Positions 21,866 through 32,933 of a DNA stretch of 64,000 nucleotides are shown here, piece by piece (position 1 is the first letter of the stretch; every line of letters begins with the position of its first letter). The translations under genes and the position numbers were made by a program. This DNA is from Mycolicibacillus trivialis (GTDB taxonomy: Bacteria > Actinomycetota > Actinomycetes > Mycobacteriales > Mycobacteriaceae): NCBI RefSeq assembly GCF_002102395.1, contig NZ_LQPZ01000037.1, positions 1-64,000 on the forward strand. The letters are read 5' to 3'. A model generated the notes under the pieces. That model made no database searches and had not been told where the DNA came from. It saw nothing but the letters and a program-made list of their open reading frames with translations.

Positions 21866-22494
21866 GTCTCGTCGGTCTCCTTCTCGGCGTAGCCCCCACC
21901 CCAGCGGGTGGAGTAGCGGTCGATGGTGGCGGCGACCTGGTCCTCCAGGCCGCTGCGGTGCGGCAGCGCCTCCGGCGGCGCGTTGCCCGGCGTCTTCCAC
22001 AGGTGGCGGGCCAGCGGCAGGCTCAGCAGCAGCACCACCGCGATGGTGGCCAGCAGCACCAGCACGTCGGCGGTGTCGTGCTTGCCCAGCAGCATCCCGG
22101 CCGGCATCACCACCCCCAGCAAGGCCACGAAGCAGGCGATGCCGCGGTTGAACCGGCCGGCCTCGGAGTGCGGCCACGGGTCGATCTCGCGGCTGATCTC
22201 GCGGCCGTGGTCGGAGGCGGTGCACGAGTCCTTGACCGGGCAGCTGTTGCACACCACCGCCGAGGCCCGGTATCGCATCACCCGGTTGGTGGGGTCATAG
22301 GAGGTCGGCCACAGCCAGTGGTCCTCGGGGCAGACCCAGGCGTCGTGGTCGGGGCGGTAGGTGAACTGACCGCTGCGCCACTGGGCGGCCCGCGCCGAGG
22401 CGCGTTTGGCCATCCCGTCGAACGCCCAGGCGATGGCCACCAGGACCAGCGCGTAGCCGGCGACCATCAGCACCGAGGTCGAGGGCGGGGCCAT
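21862..22494 (-). CDS. Unknown membrane protein with CxxCx5C cluster, between norB and slipin
   Basis: 210-aa protein I do not recognise. An N-terminal hydrophobic segment (~residues 8-26) and two near residues 118-160 (GIACFVALLGVVMPAGMLLG; VLVLLATIAVVLLLSLPLA) flank a soluble portion. That portion contains WVCPEDHWLWPTSYD and VVCNSCPVKDSCTASDHGRE: four cysteines in C..CxxCx5C spacing with nearby histidines, suggesting an Fe-S or Zn site. It starts 1 bp after norB and overlaps the slipin, so co-translation is almost certain. A role in NO reductase assembly, electron supply or sensing is inference from context only. Confidence 0.8.
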   Translation of the reverse strand: MAPPSTSVLMVAGYALVLVAIAWAFDGMAKRASARAAQWRSGQFTYRPDHDAWVCPEDHWLWPTSYDPTNRVMRYRASAVVCNSCPVKDSCTASDHGREISREIDPWPHSEAGRFNRGIACFVALLGVVMPAGMLLGKHDTADVLVLLATIAVVLLLSLPLARHLWKTPGNAPPEALPHRSGLEDQVAATIDRYSTRWGGGYAEKETDET

Positions 22495-22495
22495 C

Positions 22496-24835
22496 TCAGT
22501 CCTTCGCGGTCGCGTCGGCCGCCGCGACCGGCACGAACAACGGGTCCTCGGGCATCTCGTCGATGACCTTGCCGGCCCGGAAGTAGCGCAGCGCCAGCAG
22601 CGAGACGTAGACGAACGGCAGGACCCCGCCGCCGATGAGGATGACGTCGCCGGGCAGGCGCAGCCACTCGATCAGGGCGTTGCCCGGTTGGGTGATGTAG
22701 CCCAACGACCGGGCTTCGAAGTAACCGTCGCTGACCGAGTGGAACAGCTGCAGGATGCCCAGCGGCAGCAGGGTGGCGAACACCATCCAGGCCAGGCCCA
22801 GGTTCATCGACCAGAACGACAGCCGCACCCACTTGGTCGGCCACTTCTCCGGCGGGATCACATAGCGGTAGGCGAAGATCGCCAGGCCGACGGCCAGCAT
22901 CCCGTAGACCCCGAACATCGCGGCGTGCGCGTGGTTGGCGGTCAGTGCGGTGCCGATCTGGTAGTAGGACACGATCGGCAGGTTGATCAGGAAGCCGAAG
23001 ATGCCGGCGCCGACGAAGTTCCAGAAGCCGACCGCGACCAGGAACATCACCGCCCACCGGGCCGGGAACGGCTTGTTGTCGGCGGTCTGCTGGCGGGCGC
23101 CGAGTTGCAGGAACGCCCACGCCTCCACGGTGAGGAACGTCAGCGGGATCACCTCGGCGGCCGAGAAGAACGCACCCAGGGCCATGTGCTCGGCCGGTGT
23201 CCCGGAGAAGTACAGGTGGTGCATGGTGCCGATGACGCCGCCGGCCGAGTACAAGATGATGTCGAGGAAGATCACGCCCAGCGCGATCCGCTCCCGCACC
23301 ACCCCGAGCAGCACGAAGATGTAGGCCACCATCACCGTGGTGAACAGCTCCAGGAAGTCCTCCACCCACAGGTGCACCACCCAGAACCGCCAGAAGTCGG
23401 CGACGGTGAAGTGGGTGTCGCTGGAGGCGAGCAGCCCGACCGCGTAGAACATCGGGATCGCCAGCCCGGCGAACAGGAACATCCACGGCATGTTCATCTT
23501 CGATTCGCCGCGCAGCCGGGAGCGCATCCCGCGCCAGATGATCGCGATCCACAAGAACAGCCCCACCACCAGCAGGATCTGGAAGATCCGCGGCAGGTCC
23601 AGGTACTCCCACTGCTGGGACAGCAGGTGGCCTTCGGGGATGATCCCGTAGACCGACAGCGCCTCGAACAGCATCGAGCCGAACACCACCACCGCGACCG
23701 CGCCGAGCAGCGCGTAGGTCAGCACCGACTGCTTGCGCGGTTCACGCCGGGCGATGAACGGCACCAGGAAGATGCCGCCGGCCAGGAACGCCGCCGCGGT
23801 CCAGAACAGCGACAGCTGCACGTGCCAGGTGCGGGCCAGGTTGTAGGGCAGGATGCGGGCCAGGTCGATGCCGAAGAACGTGGACAGGTCGGCGCGGTAG
23901 TGCTGCGCGGCCGCGCCCAGCAGCGTCTGGGCCAGGAACAGCACGGCGACCACCACGAAGAACCACACGGTGGCGCGCTGGGAGCGGGTCAGGCCGACCT
24001 CGCCGGGTTGGCGGAAGGTGAGGGTGTCGGCCTCCGCGGAGTGCCAGCCGACCTTCTGGCTCCACCGCCCGTAGACGGCGAACATGATGCCGATCCCGCC
24101 GAGCAGCGCGATCAGCGACAGCGTCGACCACACCACGATCGCGGCGGTGGGGCCGTTGTCGACCCGGGACTCGGCCGGCCAGTTGTTGGTGTAGCTGTAG
24201 GTGTGGCCGGGCCGTTCAGCCGCCGACGCCCACGCGGTCCAGGCGAAGAACGCGGTCAGGTCTCGGATCTCGGTCGGGTCGGTGATCATCTTGGGCAGCA
24301 GCCCGTATTTGGTGGAGTCCTCACCGAAGTAGTCGGCGTAGTGCTGCTGGATGCGTTCGAACGCCGCGACCTGTTTGTCGGTGAAGGTCAGGGTCTTGGT
24401 CGCCGGGTCGTAGCGGTTGGTGCGGAACTCGGTGACCACCCGGTCGCGGGCGTCGTCGGCGCCCTCGGCGCGGAACTGGTCGGCGACGTCGTCGGTGGCG
24501 CGGCGCAGGTAGTCGGCGGTGTAGTCCGGGCCCAGGTAGGCGCCGTGGCCCAGGATCGAGCCGTACTGCATCAGCCCGCGGGCCTGGAACAGCTCCTGAC
24601 CGCGGGTGATGTCGGCCGCGGTGAACACGGTCTGGCCGGATTCGCCGACCACCTTCTCCGGCAGCGGCATCGAGGCGGTGTAGGTGCGGTAGATCAGGAT
24701 CCCCATCACGAAGAACCCGAAGATCATCACCAGCGCGACCCCTTGCAGCCAGGCGCGGCTGACCAGCGGTTCGGCATGGGTGACCGATTCGGAATGCGTG
24801 CCCGGGGTCGACGGTGCAGAGTCGGTGGTTGCCAT
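22496..24835 (-). CDS. norB: Quinol-dependent nitric oxide reductase (qNOR)
   Basis: 779-aa single-subunit NO reductase reducing 2 NO to N2O with quinol electrons in the cytoplasmic membrane. N-terminal extension with cytochrome c-like fold lacking the CXXCH haem motif (GQTVFTAADITRGQELFQARGLMQYGSILGHGAYLGPDYTA), as in qNOR. Then a 12-TM haem-copper oxidase-like core with histidine/acidic motifs including HLWVEDFLELFTTVMVAYIF, GTMHHLYFSGTPAEH and TANHAHAAMFGVYGML. ATG at 24835 with AAGGAGC upstream. First gene of a three-gene operon. Occupies a slot between lpqB and comF where M. tuberculosis, from memory, has an unrelated gene. Confidence 0.95.
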   Translation of the reverse strand: MATTDSAPSTPGTHSESVTHAEPLVSRAWLQGVALVMIFGFFVMGILIYRTYTASMPLPEKVVGESGQTVFTAADITRGQELFQARGLMQYGSILGHGAYLGPDYTADYLRRATDDVADQFRAEGADDARDRVVTEFRTNRYDPATKTLTFTDKQVAAFERIQQHYADYFGEDSTKYGLLPKMITDPTEIRDLTAFFAWTAWASAAERPGHTYSYTNNWPAESRVDNGPTAAIVVWSTLSLIALLGGIGIMFAVYGRWSQKVGWHSAEADTLTFRQPGEVGLTRSQRATVWFFVVVAVLFLAQTLLGAAAQHYRADLSTFFGIDLARILPYNLARTWHVQLSLFWTAAAFLAGGIFLVPFIARREPRKQSVLTYALLGAVAVVVFGSMLFEALSVYGIIPEGHLLSQQWEYLDLPRIFQILLVVGLFLWIAIIWRGMRSRLRGESKMNMPWMFLFAGLAIPMFYAVGLLASSDTHFTVADFWRFWVVHLWVEDFLELFTTVMVAYIFVLLGVVRERIALGVIFLDIILYSAGGVIGTMHHLYFSGTPAEHMALGAFFSAAEVIPLTFLTVEAWAFLQLGARQQTADNKPFPARWAVMFLVAVGFWNFVGAGIFGFLINLPIVSYYQIGTALTANHAHAAMFGVYGMLAVGLAIFAYRYVIPPEKWPTKWVRLSFWSMNLGLAWMVFATLLPLGILQLFHSVSDGYFEARSLGYITQPGNALIEWLRLPGDVILIGGGVLPFVYVSLLALRYFRAGKVIDEMPEDPLFVPVAAADATAKD

Positions 24836-24953
24836 ATCGAAAGGCTCCTTGTCGGCGACCGGTGGAGGGGCTGGAATACTCTCGTCGAGATGGCGTGACG
24901 GTGGCCGTAACGTAGCACCGACACACCCGGATGGGGTCGGAAATCGATCTTCT

Positions 24954-24968
24954 ACTACGCGTCGTAGT
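24954..24968. promoter_or_regulatory. Inverted repeat ACTACG-CGT-CGTAGT upstream of norB
   Basis: Perfect 6-bp arms with a 3-nt spacer, 119 bp upstream of the norB ATG and 73 bp before the divergent comF-like gene. The half-site resembles the TACTAC-type operators bound by BlaI/CopY-family repressors, but this is speculative. It sits next to the DosR-like box, making this a dense regulatory region. Confidence 0.4.
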
Positions 24969-24973
24969 TCTGT

Positions 24974-24993
24974 CTAGGGACTTTCGTCACGTG
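24974..24993. promoter_or_regulatory. DosR-box-like site upstream of the norB operon
   Basis: Hand alignment to the DosR consensus gives 14 of 20 matches, including a perfect GGGACTTT half and GTCAC on the other side (gap GTCaC for GTCCC). It scores higher than the three boxes by tgs1 in this window. It lies about 140 bp upstream of norB and 50 bp upstream of the divergent comF-like gene. Confidence 0.5.
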
Positions 24994-25040
24994 CCGTCCG
25001 AGCCGGCGGCGGTGTCGGGGGCGGGGGGCAGGCTCGCGGT

Positions 25041-25694
25041 GTGTTCGACCTGGTCCTTCCCGCCGAATGCGGCGGCTGCGCGGCACCGTCGACCCCCTGG
25101 TGCCCGCGCTGCGCCGCGGAGTTGGCGCTGCACCCCGATCAGCCGCACCTGATCACCCCGCGCACCGACCCGGGCGTACCGGTGTTCGCGCTGGGCCGCT
25201 ACGCCGGGGCCCGCCGCCACGCGATCGTGGCGGTCAAGGAGCGCGGCCGCGCCGACCTGACCGCGCCGCTGGCCGCCGCACTGGCCGACGGCGTCTGCCG
25301 GCTGTGCCGCTGGGGGATGCTGGCCGCCCCGGCGGTGCTGGTGCCCGCCCCGACCCGCTGGCCGGCCGCCCGCCGCCGCGGCGGCGACCCGGTGACCCGG
25401 ATGGCCCGCACCGTCGCCGCCGATCCGCGCCTGCGCACCCGGGTCGCGGTGACGCCGCTGCTGCGGATGGCGGTGCGGGCCCGCGACTCGGTGGGTCTGG
25501 ACGCCGCCGCCCGCCAGCGCAACCTCACCGGGCGGGTGCTGTGGCGCCGCGCCGCCCAGCCGCCACCCGCCGGGACCGAGGCGCTGCTGGTCGACGACAT
25601 CGTCACCACCGGCGCCACCGCCGCCGAATCGGTGCGGGTGCTGCACAGCCGCGGGGTGGCGGTGGCCGCGGTGCTCGTCCTCGGCTTCGTGTGA
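25041..25694 (+). CDS. ComF-family phosphoribosyltransferase-like protein
   Basis: 217-aa double-zinc-ribbon plus PRTase protein. N-terminal CGGC (residues 10-13) and CPRC (21-24) cysteine pairs; C-terminal PRPP-binding loop LLVDDIVTTGATAAES (~residues 183-198). ComF family members participate in DNA uptake in naturally competent bacteria; in mycobacteria the role is unknown. GTG start at 25041. Followed 161 bp later by hpf, an order shared with M. tuberculosis (Rv3242c-Rv3241c, from memory). Confidence 0.88.
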   Translation: MFDLVLPAECGGCAAPSTPWCPRCAAELALHPDQPHLITPRTDPGVPVFALGRYAGARRHAIVAVKERGRADLTAPLAAALADGVCRLCRWGMLAAPAVLVPAPTRWPAARRRGGDPVTRMARTVAADPRLRTRVAVTPLLRMAVRARDSVGLDAAARQRNLTGRVLWRRAAQPPPAGTEALLVDDIVTTGATAAESVRVLHSRGVAVAAVLVLGFV

Positions 25695-25820
25695 TCGCGG
25701 CGTCCGGGACCGGCGAAACGATCGGGCATCGGCTCGGCCAAACCGGTGGCAGACCCGGTCGGGATCGGGCTACCGTCGGAGTCAGGCGGAGTGGCTCCGA
25801 GCGGCGCGCACCGCGCGTCC

Positions 25821-25840
25821 CACGACAGGACACGACAGGA
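25821..25840 (+). repeat. Perfect 10-bp tandem repeat in the hpf leader
   Basis: CACGACAGGA occurs twice in immediate succession, 15 bp before the hpf ATG. Each copy carries AGGA, but both are too far from the ATG to be an ideal ribosome binding site. It may be a slippage product or a leader element. Confidence 0.7.
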
Positions 25841-25855
25841 AATGGGTTGAGCAGC

Positions 25856-26551
25856 ATGGCACGGAAGACTGCGGAAATCGACCAACTCGACGCCGGCGCG
25901 GGCGCGGCGGGCGACGGCCCGAACGCCGAGGTGGTGGTGAAGGGGCGCAACGTCGAGGTGCCCGACCACTACCGGGTCTACGTGGCCCAGAAGCTGGCCC
26001 GCTCGGAGCGGTTGGACCGCAGCATCTACCACTTCGACGTCGAGCTCAAACATGAACGCAACCGCCGCCAGCGCAAGGCCTGTCAGCGGGTGGAGATCAC
26101 CGCGCGCGGCCGCGGGCCGGTGGTGCGCGGCGAGGCCCGCGCGGACAGTTTCTACGGCGCGTTCGAGGCCGCGGTGGCGCGGCTGGAGAGCCGGCTGCGC
26201 CGGGACAAGAGCCGCCGCACCGTCTCCTACGGTGACAAGACCCCGGTGTCGGTGGCGCAGGCGACCGCGATGGTGCCGCTGCCCGAGCAGGGTCCGGCCG
26301 CCTGGGAACGCACCGTCGACCGCGACGCGATCGACGATCAGCGCGACGGCCACGATCTCGCCGACGCCGGGCCCGGACAGATCGTCCGGGTCAAGGAGTA
26401 CGAGGCCGCGCCGATGACCGTCGACGACGCCCTCTACGAGATGGAACTGGTCGGCCACGACTTCTTCCTGTTCCACGACAAGGAGAGCGGGCGGCCCTCG
26501 GTGGTCTACCGCCGCCACGCCTACGACTACGGTCTGATCCAGCTGACCTGA
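25856..26551 (+). CDS. hpf: Long ribosome hibernation promoting factor
   Basis: 231-aa long-form HPF: N-terminal S30AE/YfiA domain (VVKGRNVEVPDHYRVYVAQKLARSERL, with basic KHERNRRQRKACQRVEITARGRG) and C-terminal dimerisation domain (VRVKEYEAAPMTVDDALYEMELVGHDFFLFHDKESGRPSVVYRRHAYDYGLIQL). Binds the 30S decoding centre and stores inactive ribosomes under stress. ATG 25856 is preferred; the upstream ATG near 25842 hits a stop after two codons. Lies 75 bp upstream of secA1. Confidence 0.93.
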   Translation: MARKTAEIDQLDAGAGAAGDGPNAEVVVKGRNVEVPDHYRVYVAQKLARSERLDRSIYHFDVELKHERNRRQRKACQRVEITARGRGPVVRGEARADSFYGAFEAAVARLESRLRRDKSRRTVSYGDKTPVSVAQATAMVPLPEQGPAAWERTVDRDAIDDQRDGHDLADAGPGQIVRVKEYEAAPMTVDDALYEMELVGHDFFLFHDKESGRPSVVYRRHAYDYGLIQLT

Positions 26552-26626
26552 CCCACGGGCCGGCGCCGGTTGGTCCTCTAGGATGGTGGTCGCCCGGAAC
26601 TCCACAATCCACGGGGGACACAAGCT

Positions 26627-29425
<2,799 letters not shown>

Positions 29426-29450
29426 GCCGGCCGGTCCGGGCCGGGCCGGG

Positions 29451-30041
29451 TCAGCCGATGTGCAGCGCCACCACGCGCCAGCCCGGTCCGGCCTGCTCGA
29501 CGCGCCCGGCGATCGCGTGTACCCGCCCGCCGCGGCGATAGGTGCCGAACACCTCGGCCGCCCCCGGCGGCTCGCCGGCGCCGGAGGCCTGCAGCCGCAC
29601 CCGCTGCAGGGCTGCGGTGGTGCGGGCCGGTCCGCCGGTGGCGGTGGCGTGCCCGCCGGCCAGCAGCGACTCGAACAGCCCGGCGCTCAGCAGCGGACGC
29701 AGATGCTGCACCGGACGGCGCCGGTCGATGACCTCCAGGATCCGGCGCAGCGCGGCGTCGGCGAACCGGGCCGCGGGCAGCAGGCCGGGCTGCGGTACAC
29801 GGGCGGGACGCGGCCGCGACGGACGGGACCGGCGGCGCAGCGGCGCAGGCGGGCGACCGCCCGGCAGCGTCCGCGGCGGCGGCTCGTAGTCGGCAACCGG
29901 GGCCACCGCCCGCTGTGGGGCCGGACCGATGGGCTGGATCAACGTCGCCTCCCCTGGCTCGACCGGTGCACACCGGTGGGGAACGGCGATGGTGGGCTCA
30001 TCATCGCACGCCCGGCGGATCGGCGTGTACCCGCTCCACAC
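29451..30041 (-). CDS. Rv3235-family protein (DUF6459-like)
   Basis: Arg/Pro/Ala-rich protein. The N-terminal half is low complexity with VADYEPPPRTLPGGRPP; the C-terminal half (RFADAALRRILEVIDRRRPVQHLRPLL..., then EVFGTYRRGGRVHAIAGRVEQAGPGWRVVALHIG) is the conserved domain. Function unknown. Start uncertain: GTG 30041 gives 196 aa and leaves room for the divergent promoter; an ATG at 30146 gives 231 aa but would overlap the start of the opposite gene by 22 bp. Converges on secA1 with 25 bp between stops. Confidence 0.7.
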   Translation of the reverse strand: MWSGYTPIRRACDDEPTIAVPHRCAPVEPGEATLIQPIGPAPQRAVAPVADYEPPPRTLPGGRPPAPLRRRSRPSRPRPARVPQPGLLPAARFADAALRRILEVIDRRRPVQHLRPLLSAGLFESLLAGGHATATGGPARTTAALQRVRLQASGAGEPPGAAEVFGTYRRGGRVHAIAGRVEQAGPGWRVVALHIG

Positions 30042-30124
30042 CGCTGCGGCGGCGCCGGTTACGGTGATCCGAGGAGTGTTTTCAGCCCGCCGGAGTTGGG
30101 CTTGCAAGGGGAGGACCAGTCGCG

Positions 30125-31534
30125 ATGGTGACCCGGTTGTCCGCATCCGACGCGTCGTTCTACCGGCTGGAGAACACCGCCACCCCGATGTACGTCGGCT
30201 CGCTGATGATCCTGCGCCGGCCCCGCGCCGGGTTGAGCTACGAAACCCTGCTGGCCACCGTCGAGGAGCGCCTGCCGCAGGTTCCGCGCTACCGGCAGAA
30301 GGTCCGGGAAGTCACGGCGAAACTGGCCCGGCCGGTCTGGATCGACGACCCCGACTTCGACATCACCTACCACATCCGCCGCTCGGCGCTGCCCTCGCCG
30401 GGCAGCGAGGAGCAACTGCACGACCTGATCGCCCGGCTGGCGGCGCGACCGCTGGACAAGTCCCGCCCGCTGTGGGAGATGTACCTGGTCGAGGGCCTGG
30501 CGCAGAACCGCATCGCGATCTACACCCGCTCGCATCAGGCGCTGGTCAACGGGATGCGGGCACTGGAGATCGGCCATGTGCTCGTCGACCGGACCCGCAG
30601 GCCGCCGGATTTCGGGGAGGACATCTGGATCCCGGCCCGCGAGCCGTCCGCCGGCGATCTGCTGTTCGGTGTGCTCGGTGACTGGGTGGCGCGGCCGGTC
30701 GCCTCGGTGGCCGCGCTGCGTTCGGCCGTCAGCGGGGTCGCCACCAACGCCGGCTATCTGGCCGACGTCGGCCGCGGCGCGGTCAACACCGCGCGCACCG
30801 TGCTGCGCGGCACCGCGCCCAGCAGCCCGCTGAACACGACCGTTTCCCGCAACCGCCGGTTCACCGTCGCCAGCGCCGACCTCGACGACTTCCGGAAGGT
30901 GCACGCCCGCTACGACTGTCACGTCCACGACGTGGTGCTGGCGGTGGTCGCCGGGGCGCTGCGCAACTGGCTGCTGTCGCGTGGCGAGCCGGTGGCGCCG
31001 ACCACCACGGTGCGCGCGATGGCCCCGCTGTCGGTCTACCCCGAAGACGAATTCGGTTCGGCCGGGCCCAGTCAGGCCATCAGCGAGGTCGACCCGTACC
31101 TGGTGGACCTGCCGGTCGGGGAGGGCAACGCGGTGGTGCGGCTCTCCCAGATCGCGCACGCCACCGAAACCCACGCCCCGTCGGCGCAGCCGGTCGCCGC
31201 CCGAACGATCTTGACACTGTCCGGTTTCGCCCCATCGACCCTGCACGCCATGGGTATCCGGGTCGCCACCACCTACTCGGCGCGGGTGTTCAACCTGCTG
31301 ATGACCAACGTCCCAGGTCCGCAGGCCCAGATGTACGTCGCGGGCACCAAGCTGTTGGAGGCCTACGCGGTGCCGCCGCTGCTGCACAACCAGGTGCTGG
31401 CCATCGGGGTGACCTCCTACAACGGCCGGATGTACTTCGGGATCAACGCCGATCGGGAGGCGATGCGCGACGTCGAGATGCTGCCCGCGCTGCTGCGCGA
31501 GTCCCTCGACGAGCTGCTGGAGGCCGCGCGGTGA
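30125..31534 (+). CDS. WS/DGAT-family acyltransferase with altered active-site motif
   Basis: 469-aa protein of the wax ester/TAG synthase family (Rv3233c/Rv3234c-like). Family segments: MYVGSLMIL, RPLWEMYLVEGLAQNRIAIY, LVNGMRALEIGHV, MTNVPGPQAQMYVAG. The catalytic HHxxxDG is replaced by SHQALVNG (second His kept; first His and Asp changed), so acyltransferase activity is doubtful or altered. In M. tuberculosis, from memory, the locus is two ORFs; here it is one intact gene. ATG follows AGGGGAGG. Stop overlaps the ppk2 start. Confidence 0.88.
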   Translation: MVTRLSASDASFYRLENTATPMYVGSLMILRRPRAGLSYETLLATVEERLPQVPRYRQKVREVTAKLARPVWIDDPDFDITYHIRRSALPSPGSEEQLHDLIARLAARPLDKSRPLWEMYLVEGLAQNRIAIYTRSHQALVNGMRALEIGHVLVDRTRRPPDFGEDIWIPAREPSAGDLLFGVLGDWVARPVASVAALRSAVSGVATNAGYLADVGRGAVNTARTVLRGTAPSSPLNTTVSRNRRFTVASADLDDFRKVHARYDCHVHDVVLAVVAGALRNWLLSRGEPVAPTTTVRAMAPLSVYPEDEFGSAGPSQAISEVDPYLVDLPVGEGNAVVRLSQIAHATETHAPSAQPVAARTILTLSGFAPSTLHAMGIRVATTYSARVFNLLMTNVPGPQAQMYVAGTKLLEAYAVPPLLHNQVLAIGVTSYNGRMYFGINADREAMRDVEMLPALLRESLDELLEAAR

Positions 31535-32361
31535 ACGCACCGGCCGGCACCAGGAAGGTGCCCAAGAAGATCTACCGGAGCGAATTGCGGCGCCTGCAGA
31601 TCGAATTCGTCAAACTGCAAGGCTGGGTGCGCAAGACCGGAGCGCGTGTCGTGGTGGTCTTCGAGGGCCGTGATGCCGCAGGCAAGGGCGGTGCGATCAA
31701 ACGCATCACCGAGCATCTGAGCCCGCGGGTGACCCAGGTGGTGGCGCTGCCGGTCCCGACCGAGCGGGAACGCACCCAGTGGTACTACCAGCGCTACATC
31801 GCGCATCTGCCCGCCGCCGGGGAGATCGTGCTGTTCGACCGGTCCTGGTACAACCGGGCCGGGGTGGAACACGTGATGGGGTTCTGCACCGAGGAGGAGC
31901 ACAACCGGTTCCTGCGGCAGACCCCGGTGTTCGAGCAGATGCTCATCGAGGACGGCATCCTGTTGCGCAAATACTGGTTCTCGGTGTCGCAGGAGGAGCA
32001 GCTGCGCCGCTTCCAGGCCCGCCGCAAGGACCCGGTGAAACGCTGGAAGCTCTCGCCGATGGACGTCGAGTCCGTCGACCGGTGGGCCGACTACGGGCGC
32101 GCCCGCGACCAGATGATGGCGCACACCGACACCTCGGTCAGCCCCTGGTATGTGGTCGAGTCGGAGATCAAGCGCAACGCCCGGCTCAACATGATGGCGC
32201 ACCTGCTGTCGACCATCGACTACCACGACGTCAAGCACCCGAAGGTGACGCTGCCCGACGAGCCGGTGCGCGCCGACTACGTCCGCCCACCGCGCGAGCT
32301 GTACAACTACGTCGACGATCACGCCGCCGCGCTGATCCGCGCCGCGGACGAACGCGGCTAG
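31531..32361 (+). CDS. ppk2: Polyphosphate kinase 2
   Basis: 276-aa PPK2: uses polyphosphate to phosphorylate nucleoside diphosphates (GDP/ADP), or the reverse. Walker A GRDAAGKGG at residues 46-54, Walker B VLFDRSWYNRAGVEHVMGF, lid region RRKDPVKRWKLSPMDVES. Size fits the single-domain class I. GTG start overlaps the previous stop (GTGA), so it is translationally coupled to the acyltransferase gene. Confidence 0.95.
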   Translation: MNAPAGTRKVPKKIYRSELRRLQIEFVKLQGWVRKTGARVVVVFEGRDAAGKGGAIKRITEHLSPRVTQVVALPVPTERERTQWYYQRYIAHLPAAGEIVLFDRSWYNRAGVEHVMGFCTEEEHNRFLRQTPVFEQMLIEDGILLRKYWFSVSQEEQLRRFQARRKDPVKRWKLSPMDVESVDRWADYGRARDQMMAHTDTSVSPWYVVESEIKRNARLNMMAHLLSTIDYHDVKHPKVTLPDEPVRADYVRPPRELYNYVDDHAAALIRAADERG

Positions 32362-32370
32362 GGTCGGCGC

Positions 32371-32871
32371 ATGCGGGTGTACATCCCGGCGACCCTGGCC
32401 ATGCTCGAGGCGCTGGTCGCCGACGGGGGACTGCGGCCGGTCAGCGGCACCGCGTTCGCGGTGACCCCGACGCTGCGCGAGGCCTATGCCAGCGGCGGTG
32501 ACGACGAGCTGGCCGAGATCGCGCTGCGCGACGCCGCGGTGGCCTCGCTGCGGCTGCTGGCCGGTGACCGGGGCGAGCCGGACACCCGGCCGGTGCGCCG
32601 GGCGGTGCTGGTCGCCGACGCCGAGGCCGTCGCCCGCCCCGACCTCGACGACGCGGTGGTGCGGCTGACCGGGCCGGTCGCCCTCGACGACGTGGTCGCC
32701 GCCTACGTCGACAACGCCGAGGCGGAACCGGCGGTGCGGGCCGCGGTGGCGGCGGTGGATGCCGCCGACCTGGGCGATGAGGACGCCGAACTGCTGGTCG
32801 GTGACGCCCAGGACCACGACCTGGCCTGGTATGCAACCCAGGAGCTGCCGTTCCTGCTGGAACTTCTGTGA
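32371..32871 (+). CDS. DUF6912 family protein (Rv3231c-like)
   Basis: 166-aa acidic cytosolic protein beginning [19 protein letters not shown] and ending [14 protein letters not shown], the two conserved ends of this actinobacterial family. The middle is Ala/Asp/Val-rich ([26 protein letters not shown]). No catalytic motif seen; function unknown. 9 bp after ppk2 and just before the operator/reductase, so it is last in the acyltransferase-ppk2 transcript or reads through into the reductase. Confidence 0.85.
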   Translation: MRVYIPATLAMLEALVADGGLRPVSGTAFAVTPTLREAYASGGDDELAEIALRDAAVASLRLLAGDRGEPDTRPVRRAVLVADAEAVARPDLDDAVVRLTGPVALDDVVAAYVDNAEAEPAVRAAVAAVDAADLGDEDAELLVGDAQDHDLAWYATQELPFLLELL

Positions 32872-32894
32872 TCCACCGCTGGCTGAAAAGCCGT

Positions 32895-32914
32895 AACCTA
32901 CGGTACCGTAGGTT
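32895..32914. promoter_or_regulatory. Perfect 20-bp palindromic operator before the desaturase reductase
   Basis: AACCTACGGTACCGTAGGTT, completely self-complementary, 19 bp upstream of the preferred reductase ATG (32934). The same half-site AACCTACG / CGTAGGTT recurs before desA3 at 34103. Typical of a TetR-family operator; the regulator is not identified in the window. Confidence 0.7.
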
Positions 32915-32933
32915 GCCCATGGGGAAGAAATAC

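Noticed and set aside
22688-24898. 736-codon plus-strand frame opposite norB
   Set aside because: Gln/His/Glu/Arg-rich low complexity typical of antisense translation; norB is unmistakable on the other strand.
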